A program made the position numbers and the translations under genes. From Saprospiraceae bacterium (GTDB taxonomy: Bacteria > Bacteroidota > Bacteroidia > Chitinophagales > Saprospiraceae), in contig JAHDBO010000097.1 in the NCBI GenBank assembly GCA_020630355.1, positions 1-7,145 on the forward strand: 7,145 bases of DNA, written 5' to 3'. The notes below the pieces were generated by a model, which was given only the letters and a program-made list of their open reading frames with translations, did not search any database and was not told the DNA's origin. The stretch's first letter is position 1. The number at the start of each line of letters is the position of its first letter. Shown in pieces: positions 7,134 to 7,145 of this stretch.

Positions 7134-7145
7134 TCACGAAAGTGA
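7134..7145. repeat. Short inverted repeat cut by the window edge
   Basis: TCAC-GAAA-GTGA forms a four-base-pair stem with a GNRA-type tetraloop on the plus strand. The window ends at the last base, so the stem may continue (TTT lies to its left). It could be part of the 3' end of a neighbouring gene or of the terminator region. It is too short to assign a role. Confidence 0.25.

Overview
The window looks like a chromosomal piece from a member of the Bacteroidota. The evidence is moderate-to-low G+C, A-rich start regions without clear Shine-Dalgarno sequences, a candidate Bacteroidota-type promoter (TTTG, 17 bases, then a near-match to TAnnTTTG), exported proteins with Q right after the predicted cleavage point, and an uncharacterised exported protein of about 1,500 residues. 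A genus cannot be read from the sequence.

Layout. Positions 22-4548 (+) hold one very large exported, beta-rich protein of unknown function. A 94-base gap with a candidate promoter leads to 4643-4918 (+), a 91-residue glycine-rich hydrophobic protein that ends at a strong rho-independent terminator (4962-4992). Converging on it from the other strand is 5011-6210 (-), a probable lipoprotein serine hydrolase of the class A beta-lactamase / penicillin-recognising fold (SxxK and SDN intact, KIG in place of KTG). Upstream of that gene, 6286-6345 (-) keeps only the last ~17-20 codons of a second, diverged copy of the same hydrolase. Its missing body is replaced by 6345-7079 (-), an AT-rich gene for an unrecognised exported protein, whose start lies just after a minus-strand terminator hairpin at 7094-7126.

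How the parts relate. The large protein and the small glycine-rich protein share a strand but probably not a function. The most informative history is on the right: a former tandem pair of serine hydrolases in which one copy has been lost except for its 3' end, with a compositionally different gene now in its place. I see no RNA genes, CRISPR array, insertion sequence or recognised defence or biosynthetic system. I do not claim a new multi-gene system here. No gene-free stretch exceeds 300 bases; the longest gap between annotated protein-coding genes is 6211-6344, which holds the hydrolase remnant and the leader of the intact hydrolase gene.
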